DNA of 64,000 nt from Coniferiporia sulphurascens (lineage: Eukaryota > Basidiomycota > Agaricomycetes > Hymenochaetales > Hymenochaetaceae): NCBI GenBank assembly GCA_002794785.1, contig NBBA01000014.1:248001-312000 (forward strand), written 5' to 3'. A program made the translations under genes and the position numbers. The notes under the pieces were generated by a model. That model was given only the letters and a program-made list of their open reading frames with translations. It made no database searches and was not told the origin of the DNA. The number at the start of each line of letters is the position of its first letter. The stretch's first letter is position 1. Shown here piece after piece: positions 36,695 through 48,364 of this stretch.

Positions 36695-39600
36695 ATGACT
36701 CGCTTTGCTTCGGTCGCTTCCCTCTGTCTTATCCTAGCGTCAGGCTTGTTGGTGTCGGTCTTCGGAGCGCCGGCAGCAATTGACCCATGTGCGGCTATAG
36801 CGGGAAAGACATTCGCAGTCCCCGCAGACGCTCTCGCTTGTTTGAAGTCTTTCCCATTCAATGAGACTCTGCGCCAGAATGTGCTGCAGACTGTGTCGCG
36901 CGTCTTCGATTTCTACACATTCGAGGACTTCTATCTGGATTCACCGCCTCCGTTCCAAGAGTCTACTTCTAACATACGCGCAGAACTTGCGCGTATCAAC
37001 AGCTCTAATTATGCGGTGCGTATCAACCTTAAAGCTTACTTTGGCGGTAGCTCAATGCATGTGGACAGACGGACTATGACTTTAATAAAGATTTGTACGA
37101 CTTCATAACACAACTTAATGACGGCCACACCCGTAAGCTGCGACAGCCATAATTTCATGTCCTGCCCTCACGCCGTTTATTTTAGGCTGGTTTCCAAGCT
37201 GCTATAACACGTTCCAAAATATACTCCCCGCACCAGTAGTCGTTCTGGAAGAGGATGGCGAACAAGACGTCTTCATTGCGCCCGACACTGTCGAACTTTT
37301 CAATCTACTCGGTTCCGATTTCACGGACTTCTTCGACTCTATTCAATTCAACTGGCAGCGCCTCGCCGGCGCGAAAGTACTTTCCATCGAGGGCATGCAG
37401 CCGTTCGATTATGTCGATCTCATTGCACATACAGTTTCCGGAAACTATCTCGATCATGGCGTGCGCGTGAATAGCGTGTTTTCTAGCTATCGAATCGTGG
37501 ACACAGACTTCTCACAACGTGTTGGGGATCTCGCTGGTCCTCCATTCCCAAATCAGGACAACCTCACATTCAGTCTTGTCGTTGCTAATGGGACACGTGC
37601 GGAAACCGTCACTGTTCCATACCTCGCGATGTTCTTGAGCAACCCATTTACAGATCGAGCTTCTTTGTGAGTTTCAACCGCGTGTCGTCCATATTCTACG
37701 GATAAACTTGACTAAACTTTATGGAAGCTGGGAGAACAACTGCGCTGCAAATAATGCCACAAATGGTGTCGATATTAAAACTCAGGGTTCATTAACCAGG
37801 GCCGTCCGTCAAGATGGACGACCTCTTGCGAGGGCTTCAATCGTAGACATTGCCCCTAGCAACGCAATAGACCTGCCCCAACAGTTCCAGCCCACTCTTC
37901 CGCAAGTCAATACGTCAGCGGGGGTCATTAAATCATACATTCTTCCTGACAAAGAAACCGGAGTGGTCCGTATTTCATTAGTTTCGTCGTTATTGGTTGA
38001 AACTAAAATGTGGTCAAATGTCTAATTCAGATGTTTGTGGGGTCGTTCGAAGGAGACTTTGTGCAATTCCAAACGGATACCGTATCCGCCATGGATGGCT
38101 TCAAAGCGGCTGGCGTTTCGCGGCTACTGATTGATCTGACTAACAACGGCGGTCCGTGTTCCTCGTGCCCGTGTTTAAAATATCTGACTCTGTCTACCAG
38201 GCGGCTTCGTATGCCTCGGCCAGTTCTTACATCAGTTCCTTGCCGGTTCACAAATCGGTTACCCGTACGTTTTGCCGCTTCTTTTACGTGGACGCGTCGT
38301 TTACCCGGCTCTATTTGTGCAGAGGCTTCCAGTCCTCAAGCCGTGCGAATACACTAGCGCAGAAAATTGTAAAAAATGATATTGCACTTGGCGTCAACGA
38401 TCTTTTCTATTCACCCGATAATTGTCAGACCCTCTTGTGACATAAGACTCGAGAGTCCCCTTCGTTGACGAATGTTTATCACATACACAGGGGCGTTTTT
38501 CAATGACACCGAGTTCCCGGAGAACTTCGACTATAACGATCCATCTGCACCATTTACCATTAACGACAGGAGCGACCCTACTTCTCAGCGTTTTCATGTG
38601 AGTAAGCTCTTAAAACGTAAGTACATAGCTAACCGATCCATTTCTGAAAGGATATTTGCACACCATTCAACGTCCCCATTCCCGAAACTCCACCTATTCC
38701 TTTAGAGCAAGTTTCCTTTCCTTTTGGCTGGTACGCATCATACTAAATGACGTAATGCTTTCACAGCAAAGTCGCTATCGGTACTTATTTTCTTGTTATT
38801 ATGTCGTACAGAAAGGTGCTAATGTCAATAGTGAGCAACGGGAACTGTGCATCGACCTGTGCGATGTTTAGTACACTCATGAACGAACGTCATAACACGA
38901 CGATCGCTGTTTTCGGTGGCAAGCCTGGCGAGAACGTTGAATTCAAGGGTGCGTGGACCTACTATCAACCTGGCGTACTGCATTATTTTCCTTGGGAGTC
39001 GCTTATACTTCGTTTGCTTAGGCATGGCGGGAAACCAGGTGCTCGAATGGACCGATATAGATACAGAGATCAAGTCAGCGAACCTAAAAGATGTTAGTTT
39101 TATGCTTTATATATTTGCTTGCGTCGCATTATAATCTGGCACTTATTAGGACCCTCTGGCCCCACCTGATCTGTGAGTGTTCAATTGGGGTCAAATTATG
39201 TGTTACTGAACAGATTGTGAAGTCTCGTTGATGGTGATTTCCGGTGCGTCCATTAATAATACTCTTGTCTACGTATACCTAATGGAGTTTGTGAAGACAC
39301 AACTGGAGGACAGGTAAGCATGACTATTAGGTAGCTAAAGAACTAAGTTCATCCCAATACAACAATAAACAGCATGGAGCTTCTTCAATGAAAGCAAACC
39401 CATCGGTGAGTCATACGTACAGAAATTCTTGCGAAGATGTTGAAAATAGCGCCCTCTAGCTTATGTCTCAGAGCTCCCGAAGTGTAAGCCTCCCTTTATG
39501 ATGCACGAAGTGGGTTAATATTTCATGTCTTGCAGTCCGGTTTGCATACACGAAGGAAACCTTTAACAATCCGCAAAACTTGTGGATTTTTGCGTACGTA

Positions 39601-39696
39601 CCTTTACTTTGCCTAGAGCGATCAGGACAGTTCTGAAAGGTCTGAACAGTGCTACGAAGTTGTTTGATTAGGAAGAAAGAAATCGAATTGTATTAA
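36695..39696 (+). CDS. Secreted S41-type (CPAF/tail-specific-like) peptidase
   Basis: Nineteen exons encode 664 aa and add up exactly in frame: 36695-37015, 37069-37132, 37186-37666, 37728-37980, 38031-38151, 38201-38264, 38323-38423, 38491-38597, 38651-38730, 38767-38780, 38832-38948, 39022-39092, 39150-39172, 39223-39243, 39297-39313, 39373-39405, 39460-39483, 39536-39593 and 39672-39696. The protein has an N-terminal signal peptide (SLCLILASGLLVSVFGAP), LNDGHTRWFPSCY (likely catalytic-His region), a PDZ-like middle, LIDLTNNGGG and the presumed nucleophile loop VSNGNCASTCA, then the fungal C-terminal block (TKETFNNPQNLW). Exons of 14, 17, 21, 23 and 24 nt and a 36-nt intron (38731-38766) are unusual. 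Predicted to be extracellular. The last exon is the least certain. Confidence 0.88.
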
Positions 39697-40377
39697 AATT
39701 TTTTGGGGGTATCGGAGGGAGAACAGGCTCGGCTACACTTGTTTTTCAGGGCTTATATGCATGTGTGCTGCAATTTACGTTCTGCCTTAATCTTTAAACT
39801 GGAACTTCGGCCCGAAAATAAGGAATAGCGGTTCGTGACGCCAGAATCGAAGTCTCACAAGTCCGTCCTTCTGTGTACCAGGTATAATTTTCTAATTCCT
39901 TCCATGCTCGTTGATCTACAGTCATTCCTCGGGCGAGACCCATCGAAGCCAGAGATTTTGGCTGGCAGTGATTTGATTGTAAGGCACGACTACGAAAACT
40001 TCAAAAGCGGAAGTTAGCTTTCACAACGAATTGAAGTCATCCTCATGACCAACTGCTAAAATTATCGCCGAAGGCCCAGCTCATGATTACCTTCGCAAAA
40101 AGATCGAAGACGTGATATATTTATAACATGCGGGCTATCACGAGGTTAGTGAATAGATAAGAGCGGTACACAAAACGGCACAACAGGAATGACCTCGCTC
40201 TCGTTTGCGATTTGTCGAGAGTGGTATATGCTTACCCACGGGAAGCAGCGTCGAACGTGCGTCTGTCGAAGCAACTCTTCTCACCGATAGTGTCTAAAGT
40301 ATGGCTGGGGTACATAATGAGCTGAGTGCACGCAACGTCCGTTTGCTTGGGGCCCGATCATACCTGCTTTCTCCGCG
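39697..40377. other. Intergenic
   Basis: Peptidase 3' flank and phosphatase promoter. A short open frame at 39835-40017 has no start context or family match. Confidence 0.5.
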
Positions 40378-43115
40378 ATGAAGGCATTCATCGTGTCCGT
40401 TGTGCTCACGCACTTGCTCAGCTTCCGGGATGTCGCGTTGGCATGCGCGGATGCCGGGGACATTATCGGACATAGCCACGCAGTGAAGAGAGCTTTCCCG
40501 CAGGGGCCTCTCCCAATACCCACACGCCCGCTCGTCTGGGGTGATGTGAATGTCATACATAGCACAGACACCCACGGTTGGCTCCTTGGACATCAAAAGT
40601 CCTCCGAGCCAGAGCCCAATTACAGGTAAGAACCTTCTTTTAACCCAGCTATTTACATTTAATGCTTCAAAATGCAGCGGAGACTTCGGCGACTTCGCGT
40701 CCTTTGTCACGCACATGAAGCAGCTTGCTCTCGAAAAAGATGTTGATCTTCTGCTTGTTGATACAGGCGATGTACACGACGGGACCGGTCTTTCCGACGG
40801 ATTTCCCCCTGGCGATCTGGATGCCCACGACGTGAGCAGTTTGATTACATACATAACTCTCTTTATCCCTGATACGGTCTATTTTAAATCCAGTCAAACC
40901 AGTTTATAAAGCTGCTCCCTTACGACGTTCTCTCCATCGGAAAGTTAGTCCCAGAAAAGTGGAGTTAACCCTAACCATAAGCTCAAAACCGTGTTTGTCT
41001 CCAGTCACGAACTCAGCGATGGCTATCCTGTTGCTCTGGATATGTAATTTCATTTGCTTTATAAAAAGTTACCGGTCAAAACGGCTAATAAATCACTTTC
41101 ACAGGTATACTGACTTCGCTCCTTTCTGGAAGGGTCGCTATCTTTCGTCTAATGTCAACATCACCGTTTTCGATGAAAACCAGAACCCGGCCAGCGTCCC
41201 CGTTGGCGAGCGGTTCGTGAAATTCGAAACGAGAAAGTAAAAAAACCTTTCCTTCACCTCTTGGCAGCCACATTTGTTTTATCACCTTGCTTCTAGAGGG
41301 AGAAAGGTCACCTCAATTGGTGTCCTGTACGATTTCACTGGGAATGCCGAGAATACCACCGTCCAGACAGTTGAGGACATGGTAAATGAACAGTGGGTAA
41401 GTTCGGTATCATGTAATTGCTTCCGGTCATGTCGTTTATTTGCCCTTTCAGTTCAAGGAAGCAATTGCCGAAGAGCCTGATTTCTTCCTCTTGATTGGGT
41501 TTGTTTTGTCATTTCGTTCATATCGTTTGTCCAAAATTAACATGTACTCAGTCATATGCCGGTATCCCGTGATAATTGTGCATATCAGATGAGCGAATGG
41601 GGAAATCTCAGACAATCCGCTGAACATAACTATCTTTACAGGGCCAACCGTCTTCAACGCTGTCCGTGCTGTGCACCCGACAACGCCGCTGCTTATTTTT
41701 GGCGGTCACTCGCATATTCGGGACTGTGGTAAAGAGCTTTGGTCCATCCTCGAGTATAGTGTAGTTAATTCCGTTTATCAGTGCAATTCGATGGTCGATC
41801 GATGGCACTGGAGAGCGGGAGGTACATGGAAACAATTGGTGAGTCCGGAGTCCTGTATGTAAGTGACATTTATTTTACTGAACCTTTTTTTGAGGCTGGA
41901 TGAGTGTGTGAAAAATCTATTTATCTTGTTGGGGATCACGTTGATGCCGCCTCCCGTACTTAGGTGCGGACCTTGATGAAAACAGCAAAGACAAGACGAA
42001 GAATCTTACATTTACGCGTCGATACCTTGACCAAAACCGCGTCGCCTATGAGGTGAGCCGACAATTGAAGACCGAACCAAGCCAAACAGAGCCCTCATCA
42101 TTCTTGACCTGCAAAGTTTCATTCGGGTCAAAACAACCATACGTTCGATACGCTGCATGGCAGGAATATTACGACAGGCTTGAACCAGCTTGCGGACAAA
42201 TTCGACTTGTCGTTCCTGTTTGGCACTGCACCGCACGATTTTTTGCTCAACAGGTGCGTCTTGTATCACAATTTCCAGTGATATCACGGAGAACAACTTG
42301 GATTCAGGGCGCCTTTTCCTTCAAACGATTCGCTTTTGTCACTATTTATACAAGAGGTTTACAGGATCCTATTTTCCAAATGGTCTTGTTCCTAACTTCC
42401 ACACATTTAGGCGGCTCCAATTGCATTAGCCATAAACAACACGCGCGCTGATATTCCAAACATCATGATCACCAACTCCGGCTCTCAACGTTTCGATCTT
42501 TTCCAAGGACCATTCACAAAGAACGATCAATTTACGTCTTCGCCATTTTCGGATGCATTCCTATTTATCCCGAATGTCGCCGCCGGTATAGCGAACCAGG
42601 TACTCCCGGCACTGAATCATCAAGGGGCTGAGGAAAAACGTGCGATCCTCGAGGGTCGCGAGAACGAATTGTATGCGCGTGGCTACGTCGACGGTAGATA
42701 TTTCGAGTGGCTAAGAGAAATGGCGGAACGGGACAGCGCGATGGAAAAGCGTGCTTCTGAGAATCTGACTCTAGGTTATGTTACTTCCGACGTGATTAGT
42801 TCAGCCGTTTATGTTTCCGTTCATCGCTGATTTTCTTTTTTCTCGCCTTAGTCATGCCCAGGAATCGGAGACGACATCCCCCATTCCCCTCTCTCATTCT
42901 TCTCAACCCCGGACTTCATTGGTTCGAACCCTCCCAACGTCACGGACGATACACCAATCGATCTTGTCTTCGTTGACTTTATCGAGACACAGCTCTTGGG
43001 AATTCTAAATTCAGTGTCCGATGGAGCTACTTTCACTTCCGCAGACGTGCAATCCTACAGTCCCTTCCTTGCCAATCAGGTTCTCGGACTTTTTGCTCAG
43101 GAAGTCTGGAATTAA
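40378..43115 (+). CDS. Secreted calcineurin-like phosphoesterase / 5'-nucleotidase-like (YHR202W type)
   Basis: Sixteen exons encode 622 aa in frame: 40378-40625, 40678-40831, 40894-40943, 41005-41043, 41105-41236, 41297-41396, 41452-41498, 41552-41577, 41642-41728, 41782-41838, 41895-41903, 41964-42052, 42117-42253, 42308-42356, 42411-42791 and 42852-43115. After a signal peptide ([16 protein letters not shown]), the metallophosphatase motifs come in order: [35 protein letters not shown] and [11 protein letters not shown]. The C-terminal 5'-nucleotidase-type domain includes [12 protein letters not shown]. Family relative: yeast YHR202W. It may release phosphate from nucleotides outside the cell or in the vacuole. 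One exon is only 9 nt (41895). Fragments of its 3' end recur at 47488 and 59899. Confidence 0.92.
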
Positions 43116-44091
43116 CACGCCTTGCAATGAACGTCTATTACATTGTCCAAGATTGATTGTGATGTACAGCATGATATTAAAACAGATTTACTCCAGCACT
43201 CATTTCAGCCAACGTAATAGTACGGCCCATACGGGACCCTAGGAACTTTAGGGCTTTTTTTCTCAGAAGGGAGTTTTCTGAGTTTCATGACAGATTTTTT
43301 TAATGATACGTAGAGAACATCATGTGAAATGGAAACCACTGGGCAGCAGGTGGAAGCATTCGGAAAATGATATGACCAAACTGTATATCGAAATGTCACG
43401 AGTCTCGAAATGAACCTGTCGACTTACATGCGTAACTAAAAGGGGAATCTTTATAATAAGAAAAAGATAACCAAGAGGTTACAGAGGACTCACTCGGTTA
43501 TATAAGTAAGTGCGAGTGGTCCTTTCCACTTGAAATCCCAAAACTTCTCAAGGCGGCGCAAAGTATAGTGAAACTTCCTCAGTGAATACATGTTCGCAGA
43601 AGTTCCAGGACTAAATGATTTTCTGTGGCTTGGATTGTGTGCCGATCCCTATGATCGAAATGACTGGTAATCATAGATCGCCGCCTCAGGTACTAAAACG
43701 ATGTGGCTGCATAAAGATGTCAATGAGCCCTTTCTTTGTTCACTACGGTACTGATGGGGGGTTAGTAAAGTTAACTGGAATTATATAGAGAGGAAAAGAG
43801 CGTGAACTACTGGACTTGTCACTGGTGGCCATACTCCAAATATACGCAGTGGAACGTTGACTAGGTGCTCAGCTCGACGAGTTTCGACTAAGGATAAACT
43901 TGGACTCGGATGGAGTCTGTCTGCCCCCTAGATCATCGGAAACGGACTCTGTCTAGATGTGCATCTCTTACGATTAAGATCTATTGCACGGGCACCTCGT
44001 CACATTTCTATTCATCTTTGGTTACATAGTGGATTATGGCTATGGGTCATATACCATATACCATTACCAACTCTTTGTTACCGCAGTATCT
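43116..44091. repeat. Phosphatase 3' flank, ancestral part of the duplicons
   Basis: No gene. The stretch CCTTGCAATGAACGTC...TGCTCAGCTCGA...GGTCATATACC recurs at 47830-48364 and 60410-60938, always between a phosphatase 3' end and a minus-strand small-gene copy. Confidence 0.7.
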
Positions 44092-44357
44092 TCATGGACT
44101 GGACCTCAGCTCCTGAACCATCTGCTCAATAGTCTGTGCACCATTCGATTCACTGAACAGGCTGGCTCCATGATATATCTTCCAAGTGAACCTGTTGTTC
44201 TCCTTGTTGCTTGTGTTGATTCTGACTGTGTATCCCATGTTCGCCAGTCCTATAAGTTATTGCACAGTTGAGATTACTGCCAAATTGTAATAATTCAGGT
44301 GTACTTACTGGCTTTCTGGGCCTCCAGTTGCTGAGTGATTGTCTGAGTCCTAGGCAT
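44092..44357 (-). CDS. Small repeated gene family, copy 1 (68 aa)
   Basis: Two exons, 44309-44357 and 44092-44249, with a 59-nt intron (GTAAGT...TATAG). The product starts MPRTQTITQQLEAQKARLAN and ends QMVQELRSSP. It is small, soluble and mildly basic. I predict helix, two strands around YTVRIN and FTWKIYHG, then a helix. No family recognised. Variants here: GASLF and TIEQ. Transcribed divergently from copy 2 across a shared 721-bp spacer, with TATAAATA at 44438-44445 (minus). Confidence 0.8.
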
Positions 44358-45078
44358 TTTAAAGTGAGAGGTGGAGTTTGTCTTTGCGGTAAAGAGTTGA
44401 GTGGGCTGATGAACTCCATAGTGTCGTCCAGGTACAGTATTTATACATCACTATGATCGGTTGAGATGCGTCGTCATATCCCTTACGCGAAAAAGCCTGA
44501 AAAACAATGTGGCAACGCGAAGTTGCCACAGGTATTTCAAATGTAGTATGCTAGGGCTATATCTTCAAACATGTCCGAATCGAGTGCTGATGTGCAGTAC
44601 CGAATAACTTTGCAGCTGAGCTAGTCCTCTTCAATACACAGAGCTAGTTGCTATCAAAGGGGATTTGATCTTAGATCAAACACGATTTTTAGACTTTGCC
44701 ACATGTACTTTGCTGGTCCCAATCGAAATTTGAGATTCATGCACTAGCACTGAAACTGGCTTTGCCACATTTCGAAGACATACTCAATCGTGAAGAAGGG
44801 ATTAGTACAATGATGATACACATTGCTTACTGAAATAGGCTAAGATTGCTGATGCATTGACGCCAAAGGTGAGCTAACTCCAAAATATGTCCCAATTTTT
44901 ATTCTGGAACACATTGTGGCACCTTGCTGCCACATTGTCTCTTAGGATTTATCGCGCGATTGGGATGGTGCATTTCAGCTCATGTTGGTGATGTATAAAT
45001 AGTAGGCCTTGATGGCACTTCGGAGGACATCAGCTCATTCAACTCTATCGCTTCAAAGACAAACTCAACTCTCGCATA
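44358..45078. promoter_or_regulatory. Bidirectional spacer with two TGTGGCA/TGCCACA dyads
   Basis: Dyad 1 at 44508-44530 has perfect 9-bp arms TGTGGCAAC and GTTGCCACA around 5 bp, and lies 62 bp from the TATA box of copy 1. Dyad 2 at 44915-44934 (TGTGGCA-N6-TGCCACA) lies 59 bp before TATAAATA at 44994-45001 of copy 2. Additional GCCACA half-sites lie between. Each TATA box is about 80-85 bp from its ATG. Confidence 0.8.
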
Positions 45079-45351
45079 ATGCCCAGAACTCAGACAATCA
45101 CTCAGCAACTGGAGGCCCAGAAAGCCAGTGAGTACTCTTGGCATCTAGAAATATCATTTTAACAGTAGGTTCTAATTACGCGGCTCTTGATAGGACTGGC
45201 GAACATGGGATATACAGTGAGAATCAACACGAGTAGCAAGGAGAACAACCGCTTCACTTGGAAGATATATCATGGAGCAAATCTGTTCAGTGAATCAAAT
45301 GGTGCGCAGACACTTGAGCAGATGGTTCAGGAGTTGAGGTCCAGCCCGTGA
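45079..45351 (+). CDS. Small repeated gene family, copy 2 (68 aa)
   Basis: Exons 45079-45127 and 45194-45351; 66-nt intron GTGAGT...GATAG. Same protein as the family, with NTSSKEN in place of NTSNKEN. It converges with copy 3 across the central repeat. Intron sequence is of the longer 'type II' (with AATATCATTTTAACAG), shared with copies 8 and 9, while the exons match copy 1 and others. Confidence 0.8.
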
Positions 45352-45670
45352 ACGTGCGGTATAAATATACGGCTAGACCCCACTGCGATGTGTATTAGAA
45401 TACACTTCATAAATAGATCCATCTGTCCGAATTCAACTGAGCTAGCCGCAGTAAGGGTTAGTGTTCAAAAGTCAAGACGAGATAAAGTTCCGTTGTATTA
45501 TGAGTCGTGTGATTATATGGTAGGCTTCATAAGCCGTATTACGGAGGTTACAGTAAATCCAAATCTATTGTGTCCCTTGTACACGGCCTCCGGAACCAGG
45601 AGTTCGTGTACATCATGGCAGGACGCACTTGTTCGGTTCCTTGACGGGCATGATACGTCTAGGAATAGTG
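45352..45670 (+). repeat. Left arm of near-perfect inverted repeat
   Basis: Reverse complement of about 46330-46647, nearly identical from the small-gene stop to about GGTTCCTTGAC. With exon 2 of copies 2 and 3 the arms reach about 465 bp. The arm encodes an open frame on each side (start about 45388 and 46611) that is identical because of the repeat; no evidence that it is a gene. Confidence 0.85.
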
Positions 45671-46329
45671 TCCTATTGCTAGGCTCGACGTGATGTGAGC
45701 AAGGCCCTGAAAGAATTTCAGAGGGTCGCTAATAAACGCGCGGGGTATCAGCCAGGGGCACAGAAAAAAGCAAAGCCGGACTCAGATTACGTAACGACAG
45801 AGCTGAGATGACTGAACTCGACCGGGCTCAGAGGACTGACGCCAGTAGTCGTCGTTGCTGTTGTCAGCGATGACGATGGCGATGGCGAGAAAGCAAGAGA
45901 AAAGGGCGGGTGATTGTGGAGAAATAGCTTGTTCTCAGCCTTGGTGAGGTGATGCAATGGGAAATGACAGTAAGCGGTGCTGCCGAGCATCCGCTTGAAT
46001 CCCCCAAATGGCCGAGGCTCGCACACCCTCCATAATTGCCTTGTCCATATCTCTCGCTCATGTCTATTGTGTTGTGGCCGGAGCAGCCAGCACGATGTGT
46101 CTGTCGTCGTTGTTCGCTCACAGACAAATCACAGACGCGATGTAGTACGCAAGCCGCGAGTTGGACGCGTCGTCGTGACGCACTCAGACTAGCCTGAGTG
46201 TGTCCGCGGCGGCATTCGGCATCCATCGGCGTCTCTCGCCCCGCCACTCGCCAGCCGACGTCGTCAGACAAGGATTCATCTTACAAAGCCCTGCTCACAT
46301 CACGTCGAGCCTGGCAGTGGGACATTATT
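45671..46329. repeat. Central repeat with inverted termini (copy 1 of 3)
   Basis: Ends are imperfect inverted repeats: CTCGACGTGATGTGAGCA-GGCCCTG on the left and its counterpart CAGGGC.TGCTCACATCACGTCGAG on the right. The middle is GC-rich with GAT/GAC trinucleotide runs. Related copies: 58094-58720 (same orientation) and 62285-63040 (inverted). No transposase ORF. This looks like a non-autonomous TIR element, but the family is unknown. Confidence 0.7.
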
Positions 46330-46647
46330 CTTCACCGTATCATACTAGTACCTGTCAAGGGACCGAACAAGTGCGTCCTGCCATGATGTACACGAACTCC
46401 TGGTTCCGGAGGCCGTGTACAAGGGACACAATAGATTTGGATTTACTGTAACCTCCGTAATACGGCTTATGAAGCCTACCATATAATCACACGACTCATA
46501 ATACAACGGAACTTTATCTCGTCTTGACTTTTGAACACTAACCCTTACTGCGGCTAGCTCAGTTGAATTCGGACAGATGGATCTATTTATGAAGTGTATT
46601 CTAATACACATCGCAGTGGGGTCTAGCCGTATATTTATACCGCACGT
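46330..46647 (-). repeat. Right arm of near-perfect inverted repeat
   Basis: Inverted partner of 45352-45670. Confidence 0.85.
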
Positions 46648-46913
46648 TCACGGGCTGGACCTCAACTCCTGAACCATCTGCTCAAGTGTCTGCGCACCAT
46701 TTGATTCACTGAACAGATTTGCTCCATGATATATCTTCCAAGTGAAGCGGTTGTTCTCTTTGTTACTCGTGTTAATTCTCACTGTATATCCCATGTTCGC
46801 CAGTCCTATAAGTTATTGCACAGTTGAGATTACTGCCAAATTGTAATAATTCAGGTGTACTTACTGGCTTTCTGGGCCTCCAGTTGCTGAGTGATTGTCT
46901 GAGTTCTGGGCAT
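46648..46913 (-). CDS. Small repeated gene family, copy 3 (68 aa)
   Basis: Exons 46865-46913 and 46648-46805; the 59-nt intron is identical to that of copy 1, though the downstream flank matches copy 2. That mosaic suggests gene conversion. Coding frame intact to QELRSSP. Confidence 0.8.
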
Positions 46914-47487
46914 TATGCGAGAGTTGAGTTTGTCCTCGAAGCGAAAGAGTTGCCAGTGAATGAGTTGATGTACTCCAAAGTGCCATCAGGGCCTACTATT
47001 TATACAACTCCAGAACCTACTAAAGGCCAGCGTTAGAGCGATCTCAATCTTCGTGAGGGAAAATAAATGTAACAGTATGTGCCGCAATGTGTTTCAAGCG
47101 GAAACGGGATTCAAAGTCTTAATTTGGAGTTAAAATCGTCTTTAGCATTGGTATACACTAGACGGTGTGGCGGGTCTAGCTTTTTTCTAGCGCTCACTCC
47201 GCATCACCATTGCACATTTAGATTAAATGGCACGTTTCTTAGCTTGTGCCACATTGTCGTTGCTAGTCCAATTTGAGCTTGGAAGAAGTGAAAATGTCTT
47301 TGACATAAAAACGGGGCAAAACTGCCAGTGGGCATAATACACAACAGGCAAAGGCAAACTGCGTAACCCTGTACACCATTTTCGAAACGCGTTTTGTTGT
47401 GGATAACAACAGTGACACACGTCGTGGCAACATTTGCCCCGCCAGTCTTTTTTGTCAATTCCAATTGCATTACCCTCCGCATAATAC
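46914..47487. promoter_or_regulatory. Upstream region of copy 3 with degenerate dyad
   Basis: TATAAATA (minus) at 46997-47004. 63 bp upstream, at 47068-47086, the sequence TGTAACA-N5-TGCCGCA is a decayed form of the dyad intact at copy 6 (59476). The rest (47100-47487) matches 59500-59898 and holds GTGCCACATTGTC half-sites. Confidence 0.65.
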
Positions 47488-47850
47488 ACCAGGTACTTCT
47501 GGTGGCGAATCATCAAGAGGATGTGGAAGAACGTTCGATTCTTAAGGCTCACGAAGACAGACTGTACGCATGCGGATACGTCTATGGGAGATAAGTCGAG
47601 GGAAATTACGGAAAGAGACAGCTTAGAGGAGAGGCATGCGCCAGAAGGTCTTACACTCGGACATGTTACTTCCGACTCGGACGATACACCAATCGATCTT
47701 GTCTTCGTTGACTTTATTGAGACACAGCTCTTGGAGATCCTATATTTAGTGTCCGACGGAGTTAATTTTACTTCCACAAACGGAAAATCCTTCAGTCCCT
47801 TCCTTTCAAGTCAGATTCAGGAGCTCAGAAATAATTATGCCTTGCAATGA
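47488..47850 (+). pseudogene. 3' fragment of the phosphatase gene, decayed
   Basis: Matches the last two exons of the gene at 40378: NQVL.., EERSILKAHEDRLYACGYV, then [21 protein letters not shown]. In-frame stop after GYVYGR, and the segment covering the last intron plus SCPGIGDD is deleted. Confidence 0.85.
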
Positions 47851-48364
47851 ACGTCTATTACAATGTCCCAGGGCTCATTGATTTTTCGTGGCTTGGATTA
47901 TGTGCAGATCCACATGATCGGCGTGCTTAGTAATTACATGATCGCCGTTTCAGGCAAAATGACGTGCCAGTAAGTACTTTCTTCGTTCGCTACGGTAATT
48001 GGAGTTATAAAAATTGGCTGCTATTATATATGGAGGATAATGAGTGAAATATAGTCTGAGGCCCAGGAGGGACAAACGCGAATTATGGGACTGGGCACCG
48101 GCGACCATACATGTATATACTTACACGTTGTAACGTTGACTATATGCTCAGCTCGATGAATTTCGACTAAGGATGAAATTAGTTAGAGCCTGCCTGCCTC
48201 CTGTACCATCGGACATTGACTCTGTCTAGGTGTGCATCTCTTGCGATTAAAATCCATTGCACGGGCACCTCGTCACATTTCTATTCATCTTTGGTTACAT
48301 AGTGGTTTATGGCTACGGGTCATATACCATATACCATTACTAACTCTTTGTTACCACAGTCTCT
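47851..48364. repeat. Duplicon flank (copy of phosphatase downstream DNA)
   Basis: Corresponds to 43116-44091, with deletions. No gene. Confidence 0.65.

Noticed and set aside
39835..40017. 60-codon ORF after the peptidase gene considered as its last exon
   Set aside because: The peptidase frame closes cleanly at 39696 after the conserved NNPQNLW block; no junction links the two.
45388..45693. 101-codon ORF repeated identically at 46345-46611 on the other strand
   Set aside because: Identity is explained by the inverted repeat; the versions at 58863-59054 and 63037-63222 are broken or diverged, so no evidence of protein-level selection.
45671..46329. Central repeat considered as a solo LTR
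   Set aside because: Its ends are inverted, not direct, and no primer-binding site or polypurine tract flanks it; a TIR-type repeat fits better, though the family is undetermined.
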